Assembly (NCBI GenBank): GCA_045591925.1
Contig: JAZNTW010000018.1
Coordinates: forward strand, 1-57,118
DNA length: 57,118 nucleotides
From: Firm-04 sp045591925
Lineage (GTDB): Bacteria; Bacillota; Clostridia; Oscillospirales; Ruminococcaceae
Reading direction: 5' to 3'
Shown here one piece after another: positions 53,167 through 57,118 of the stretch. The notes under the pieces are model-generated. The model had not been told where the DNA came from, ran no database searches, and saw only the letters and a program-made list of their open reading frames with translations. The number at the start of each line of letters is the position of its first letter. Within the stretch, counting starts at the first letter, position 1. The translations under genes were made by a program, and so were the position numbers.

Positions 53167-53769
53167 ATGATCTGGGATCGGCTCTCCCCATTTTATGATT
53201 TTTTTGAAACCATATATAACGGAAAATGCTATAGAGGAATCGCAGAGGAAATCAAGCAGTATATCGCCCCCGATGACGTCGTACTGGAATGTGCCTGCGG
53301 AACGGGCTTATTGACAGTGCCGATGGCGCAGACCTGCAAACGGCTGATTGCAACGGATATGTCTGTCGGGATGCTGCGGCAAACGAAGAAAAAGGTTGCG
53401 GCATATTCCAACACAAGGCTCAGGCGCGCAGATATCACGAAGCTGCCGTATCGGGACAGCAGCTTTGACGCGGTCGTTGCCGCGAACGTGATTCATCTTG
53501 TTGACAATCCGGCGCAAGCGATCTCCGAATTGCGGCGCGTCTGCAAGCCAAACGGCAAAATCATCCTCCCGACCTATGTGAACAACGAAAAGAAAAACGC
53601 CGTGCTTGCAGCAAAGCTCCTTGCCTGCTTGGGCGTTGATTTTCAGCGGCAATTCAGCGTTTCGTCCTATCGGGCGTTCTTGCAGACGCACAAGCTCACC
53701 GATGTTGCATTCAGCATCGTGGACGGCAGAATGCCCTGCGCATTTGCCATCATCCGAAACAGCGAATAA
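53167..53769 (+). CDS. Class I SAM-dependent methyltransferase
   Basis: A 200-residue Methyltransf_11-type enzyme. The SAM-binding motif is LECACGTGLLTVP, with ATDMSVGMLRQTKKK, DSSFDAVVAANVIHL and LRRVCKPNGKIILPTY. The substrate is unknown. The start at 53167 has GGAGGT 7 bases upstream; the open frame begins further 5' but overlaps the promoter. It is divergent from the MarR operon. Confidence 0.88.
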   Translation: MIWDRLSPFYDFFETIYNGKCYRGIAEEIKQYIAPDDVVLECACGTGLLTVPMAQTCKRLIATDMSVGMLRQTKKKVAAYSNTRLRRADITKLPYRDSSFDAVVAANVIHLVDNPAQAISELRRVCKPNGKIILPTYVNNEKKNAVLAAKLLACLGVDFQRQFSVSSYRAFLQTHKLTDVAFSIVDGRMPCAFAIIRNSE

Positions 53770-53773
53770 AAAC

Positions 53774-53808
53774 ACGCACCTCCGAGCATTTCCGCTTCGG
53801 GGGTGCGT
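53774..53808. terminator. Hairpin between the methyltransferase and C_GCAxxG_C_C genes
   Basis: ACGCACC (53774-53780) pairs with GGTGCGT (53802-53808), with additional inner pairing. An A run precedes it and the downstream T run is weak. Confidence 0.6.
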
Positions 53809-53827
53809 TGTATGTTTTCATCCGCAA

Positions 53828-54277
53828 TCAATTCTGCGCCATGATATCCGCAGCGATTTCCACAGCCGAAGCGACCAGCTTCGGGCAAATTGCAAGATAC
53901 GGCTTTTCGGTTTGCAGGATTTTGAGGTCATCGGGATTGCCGAAATCATAGCCGAGCAGCTCCCGGCAGATGCAGGAGCCGTGTGTGTTCCGAAAGCTCT
54001 CATAGAACCTGAGTCCCAACACTCTGGACTTGATTCTGCTGTCCAGATCGTCCGCCTCACACTGACCGTATTTCAAGCCAAGCGCCATCAATGCGCCCGT
54101 CACACAGCCGCAGACCTCGCCATTGTCCATGCCCGCACCAAAGCAGCCGCCGATTTTCAACGCCTGTTTTTCATCCAAGCCAAGCGACTCCGCAAACGCT
54201 GCAAATACCGCCTGCGAGCAATGAAAATGCTGTTCATTGAAGAACTGATTTGCTTTTTGTAAAATAGCTTGATCCAT
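53828..54277 (-). CDS. C_GCAxxG_C_C family putative redox protein
   Basis: A 149-residue protein with spaced cysteines fitting the family: HCSQAVFAAF, GGCFGAGMDNGEVCGCVTGALMALG, then Cys in the second half (CICRELLGYD, ICPKLV). Members are thought to bind a metal or act in redox reactions, but the role is not established. AGGAG precedes the start. Confidence 0.88.
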   Translation of the reverse strand: MDQAILQKANQFFNEQHFHCSQAVFAAFAESLGLDEKQALKIGGCFGAGMDNGEVCGCVTGALMALGLKYGQCEADDLDSRIKSRVLGLRFYESFRNTHGSCICRELLGYDFGNPDDLKILQTEKPYLAICPKLVASAVEIAADIMAQN

Positions 54278-54303
54278 CGTGATACTCCTACTATAAATAA
54301 ATA

Positions 54304-55371
54304 TCAGCAGATGCCGAAACCGAGTACATAGAAATTGCCATCGGTCGGTTCGAGCGTCACCGTATGCCGCGCACGCGCACCCGATGAAACGGCTACGACA
54401 TACTTTGCATTGCCCCAGCCATACATGGAATTGCTCTGCAAAACCTGCGGATTGAACGGTTCGCCGTCAACCAGAATCCGGCACGAGCCATATTCCGGCA
54501 GATGATGCGCCTCATAAAAAATCAGAAACGCCTCGCATTCCAGCGTAATCGTCATGCCGCCCGTATCGGGAGACAGCCGATATGCAAGCGGAAACGACTG
54601 ATTCTGCCGCGGACAAATCGGCGCAGCGGTCTGCACCCCGTCACAATCCGCGTCCGGCAGAATATAGCGCATATGCTGATACGGCGCGTCAAGCCACAGC
54701 TCCGGAATCGGGTTTGCCGGTTCATCGGGCAGTTTTTTTGCGGTTTGCATCAGATGCAGCAGACAATCCGCAAGCAAACGCTGTCCATCGTCAGTCGGAT
54801 GGCTCTCGGCGTCGGCGTAATCCGCCCAGCAAAGTTCACCGCGCGCCAGAACGGGATTCAGCCCTTGGCGCAGCCGGATACAGGGCAGCCCATAATGCTC
54901 CGCAAGCGGCAGCATGAAGCTCTCACAGGAATAATCATCCGCATTGCGAATCAGCAAAAAGCACACAACAGGTGGATTTTCCCGACAAAGCAGCTTCCGT
55001 ACCAGACTTTCAAACGCAATCACGCTTGGGCGAAGCGTTGTCTCATTGATTGCAAATTCCAGCACGACCAAATCCGGATGATGCTGTAAAATCTGCGAAT
55101 CTGCGAGCAAATTGCCCTCCATAGACCCCATGCCCGCTTCCGCGCAGACAAATGATTCGACATCATATCCAAGTGTTCTGAGTCCCTCCGCGAACAGCTT
55201 CGGATACGCGGCAGGACTAAAGCCACCGGCAGAATAGCCCTGTGTGACAGAGCCGCCAATCATGCCGATTTTCAGTTTTTTTTGATGGAGCAGAGATTGC
55301 CAGCGAATACCGCTTCCACAGGATTGCAGGGCATCCGCAGCGATCTGCCGCCGCAGTGTTTCCGAAATCAT
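54304..55371 (-). CDS. SGNH/GDSL family hydrolase
   Basis: A 355-residue esterase-like protein without a signal peptide. The nucleophile is Ser41 in GGSVTQGY, block III is EFAINETTLR, and the catalytic His lies in SHPTDDG. The C-terminal 120 residues form a beta-rich region, perhaps a substrate-binding domain. It could deacetylate plant or wall glycans; cytosolic location is unusual for that. The start at 55371 has AAAGGGG upstream. A repeat element starts 13 bases before its start codon, separating it from the LysR gene. Confidence 0.82.
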   Translation of the reverse strand: MISETLRRQIAADALQSCGSGIRWQSLLHQKKLKIGMIGGSVTQGYSAGGFSPAAYPKLFAEGLRTLGYDVESFVCAEAGMGSMEGNLLADSQILQHHPDLVVLEFAINETTLRPSVIAFESLVRKLLCRENPPVVCFLLIRNADDYSCESFMLPLAEHYGLPCIRLRQGLNPVLARGELCWADYADAESHPTDDGQRLLADCLLHLMQTAKKLPDEPANPIPELWLDAPYQHMRYILPDADCDGVQTAAPICPRQNQSFPLAYRLSPDTGGMTITLECEAFLIFYEAHHLPEYGSCRILVDGEPFNPQVLQSNSMYGWGNAKYVVAVSSGARARHTVTLEPTDGNFYVLGFGIC

Positions 55372-55383
55372 AGCATTCCCCTT

Positions 55384-55547
55384 TTGCCTTAAGCAATACC
55401 GCACAGAGTTGGTGGTGCAGATACGTAGTCAGATTGTATAGAAATGACGCCCAGCAAGGAATTTCTGTGCAAAATAGCGGAAAATATGCAAGTACAAGTA
55501 GATGTGCCGCCAAGCCGTAAGGCGGACTTTGCGCGGTGTTGCCTTAA
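55384..55547 (-). repeat. 164 bp MITE-like copy of the interspersed repeat
   Basis: Its outer ends are inverted repeats: the left end carries TTAAGCAATACCGC and the right end GCGGTGTTGCCTTAA, complementary apart from one gap and one mismatch. Inside are GTTGGTGGTGCAG, CAAGGAATTTCTGTGCAA, TGCAAGTA and the hairpin CCGCCAAGCCGTAAGGCGG, in the arrangement seen at 7531-7690. There is no coding capacity. The right end overlaps the last codons of the LysR gene and provides its TAA stop. Confidence 0.8.
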
Positions 55548-56560
55548 ATCGGCTTATGCTTCTGCGAAGCGCTGAAGCTGCCGGCAGGAAGATTCGAGCC
55601 CATACGCCATGTGCCGACATCGACAAGCTGCTTGAGCAGCAGTGCATATTCGGTTGACGCCTTGGGGAGAAACGCGTTTTTGCGTGAAATCAGGGAAATC
55701 TGAGACAGCGCAAACTGATCGGACAGCGAATAATAATACGGATGATTGCGGAAATTGCCGTAATAAATCAAGGAATCGGGCAGCAGCGCCAGTCCCATAT
55801 TGGAGCAGACAAACGAAAATACGGTTTCGATGGTCTGGACGGTATAGCCGATTTTCGCTTCAAAGCCGCATTTCCGGCAGACATTTTTCAAGGTTTCGAT
55901 GTCATATTCGCCGGCATTTGCCGCAACGAAGGTTTCATTTTTCACCGTATTCAGGTCTAGCGGCTGCTGACGCAGATACCGTGCAGTTGATTTGATGATA
56001 TCGTCTGCGGAAAGCGGTTCGGGCAGAGCCGCGGTAATCGGATGCGCCGGAGAAACCGCAAGGTAGAGCCGTTCATCGGCAAGCGATTCGACATGGAACT
56101 GCTTCTCGTCAAATTCGCCCGTACCGATTGCAAAATCAATTTCACCGGCAAGGAGACGATCGCGGAGCTGCTTCATATCGGCTTCCTGAATGGTCAGGTG
56201 AATGCCGGGATATTTTGCATGAAAGGACGCGATGCTTCGGGCAAGCAGACAGCGCACACGAAACGATGACGCACCAATCCGGACGGAGCCGGTTTCCAGC
56301 CCCATCAGGTCAGACATGGCATTGTTCATGCTTTCTTCCATTGCAAGGATTTTTCGCGCCCAATCAACATAGAGCCTACCGGCGTCGGTGAGCTGAATCG
56401 GCGTCAGCGAACGGTCAAAGAGCTTGAGTCCGAGCTGTTTTTCGATACTGTGGATATATTGGCTGAGTGAGGGCTGTGTTACATAGAGCTTTTCAGCCGC
56501 TTTGGAAATGCTCTGACATTCCGCAACGGCAATGACATAGGTAAGCTGCTGAGTCGTCAT
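55544..56560 (-). CDS. LysR family transcriptional regulator
   Basis: A 338-residue protein. The winged-helix DNA-binding domain is at 1-65 (SISKAAEKLYVTQPSLSQYIHSIEKQLG) and the effector domain at about 90-300. The last 15-20 residues (GSFSASQKHKPI) run up to a repeat element whose TTAA supplies the stop codon, so the native C-terminus may have been altered. AAAGGAAGTG precedes the start. The target and ligand are unknown; the SGNH gene downstream is one candidate. Confidence 0.92.
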   Translation of the reverse strand: MTTQQLTYVIAVAECQSISKAAEKLYVTQPSLSQYIHSIEKQLGLKLFDRSLTPIQLTDAGRLYVDWARKILAMEESMNNAMSDLMGLETGSVRIGASSFRVRCLLARSIASFHAKYPGIHLTIQEADMKQLRDRLLAGEIDFAIGTGEFDEKQFHVESLADERLYLAVSPAHPITAALPEPLSADDIIKSTARYLRQQPLDLNTVKNETFVAANAGEYDIETLKNVCRKCGFEAKIGYTVQTIETVFSFVCSNMGLALLPDSLIYYGNFRNHPYYYSLSDQFALSQISLISRKNAFLPKASTEYALLLKQLVDVGTWRMGSNLPAGSFSASQKHKPI

Positions 56561-56617
56561 GCAATGTCACTTCCTTTCGGCATCCGGTAAAAAAACATGG
56601 GAAACGGCAGAATCCGC

Positions 56618-56875
56618 TTATGCGTTTGATTTGTCATACGCCTGACGGACAGCCTTTGCAAGCTGATCGGCGCAGGAGGTAGGACGAAAGCCACAGGTAT
56701 TGCCGCGCAGCTTTTCCTCGATCTGCTCGACCGTCCAGCCGTCAATGAGCTTTGAAATTGCTTTGAGATTTCCGTTGCAGCCGCCGAGAAAGCTCACATT
56801 TGTTACCACATTATCTTCCAGATGGAAGCGGATTTCCCGTGCGCAAACGGTTTCGGTTTTATATACATGATCCAT
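56618..56875 (-). CDS. TSCPD domain protein (TIGR03905 family)
   Basis: An 85-residue protein with the TSCxDQL motif (PTSCADQLAKAV), related to the C-terminal domain of vitamin B12-dependent ribonucleotide reductase. The free-standing form is common in Clostridia and uncharacterised. Cysteines in GGCNGN, GNTCG and TSC could bind a metal. The start at 56875 fits the family length. It has a consensus promoter. Confidence 0.88.
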   Translation of the reverse strand: MDHVYKTETVCAREIRFHLEDNVVTNVSFLGGCNGNLKAISKLIDGWTVEQIEEKLRGNTCGFRPTSCADQLAKAVRQAYDKSNA

Positions 56876-56930
56876 AACAATACTTCTTTCTATCATTTAA
56901 AATCCGGCGCAGTGCGATGCGCTTACTTGC

Positions 56931-56959
56931 ATTATACCCGATGCGGCTGCATTTGTCAA
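56931..56959 (-). promoter_or_regulatory. Sigma-A promoter of the TSCPD gene
   Basis: On the minus strand TTGACA (56959-56954) and TATAAT (56936-56931) are separated by 17 bases. Confidence 0.9.
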
Positions 56960-56991
56960 GTCTGTCCGCAGGTGCAGACACGGCAACAGCA

Positions 56992-57020
56992 TTTACTTTT
57001 TTGAAAAAGAGTGGTAAAAT
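56992..57020 (+). promoter_or_regulatory. Candidate promoter of the transposase-like gene
   Basis: TTTACT (56992-56997) and TAAAAT (57015-57020) are separated by 17 bases. The -10 ends only 6 bases before the ATG, so the transcript would be leaderless. Confidence 0.5.
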
Positions 57021-57026
57021 AGAAAT

Positions 57027-57118
57027 ATGGAGATAACAAAATTAAAAGAAGAGATAAAAACCGTAAGAGATCCGAGGAGGAGTTACGGAAATCTCATGCA
57101 CAAATTAGAGGACATAAT
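57027..57118 (+). CDS. 5' end of a probable ISAs1-family transposase, cut by the window edge
   Basis: Thirty codons are visible. The segment VRDPRR followed by YGNLMHKLEDI matches the N-terminal DDE_Tnp_1-associated domain of ISAs1/H-repeat transposases, where DPR-x-GN-RHKL-DIL is conserved. No ribosome binding site is evident. Left-end inverted repeats cannot be identified without the right end. It is AT-richer than its neighbours, consistent with a mobile gene. Confidence 0.65.
   Translation, partial: MEITKLKEEIKTVRDPRRSYGNLMHKLEDI

Overview
The window looks like a chromosome segment of a fibre-degrading Ruminococcus-type Clostridium relative (order Oscillospirales). Three secreted glycan-degrading enzymes (GH26, PL10, GH9) end in Thr-rich linkers and type I dockerins that share the core VDVSDAVLLAR. 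Most promoters are clean sigma-A types (TTGACA-17-TATAAT), ribosome binding sites are strong AGGAGG types, and SpoIIID marks a spore-forming lineage. No scaffoldin or cohesin, tRNA, rRNA or CRISPR is present. The genus is inferred.

Layout. 1-870: tandem purine-rich repeats leading into a dockerin-bearing GH26 beta-mannanase (956-2911). 2982-6659: rplU-prp-rpmA-obgE-mrnC-yebC. 6718-7326: a cytidylate-kinase-like gene on the minus strand. 7421-7740: a second repeat mosaic, followed by a NagZ-like GH3 lipoprotein. 9148-30013: about 21 kb of minus-strand core genes. In transcription order these are infC-rpmI-rplT, an rRNA methyltransferase gene, dprA, topA, trmFO, plsX, rnc, smc, ftsY, rdgB, a zinc ribbon, yhbY, nadD, yqeK, an LCP ligase, rsfS, leuS and rpsU. 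30259-40094: PL10 pectate lyase, a diguanylate cyclase, a membrane protein, NAD(P)HX repair enzyme, a lipoprotein and a GH9 cellulase with a long leader. 40335-48230: a sodium/solute symporter, spoIIID, pfkA, a THF riboswitch with folT-folC, proC, a SpoIIM-like protein and a DUF624 protein. 48288-52919: a MarR-controlled heterodimeric ABC exporter plus GtrA. 53102-57118: a methyltransferase, a C_GCAxxG_C_C protein, an SGNH hydrolase, a third repeat copy, a LysR regulator, a TSCPD protein and the first codons of an ISAs1-like transposase.

Working together, the secreted enzymes attack mannan, pectin and cellulose and would dock onto a scaffoldin encoded elsewhere. The core block covers translation, ribosome maturation, protein targeting, chromosome segregation and NAD and folate supply. 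The most unusual items are a mosaic repeat family at three loci (one copy supplies the stop codon of the LysR gene), an FtsY whose acidic domain sits at the C-terminus and ends in a basic-aromatic tail, an infC that appears to start at AUU, and a structured long leader on the GH9 gene.
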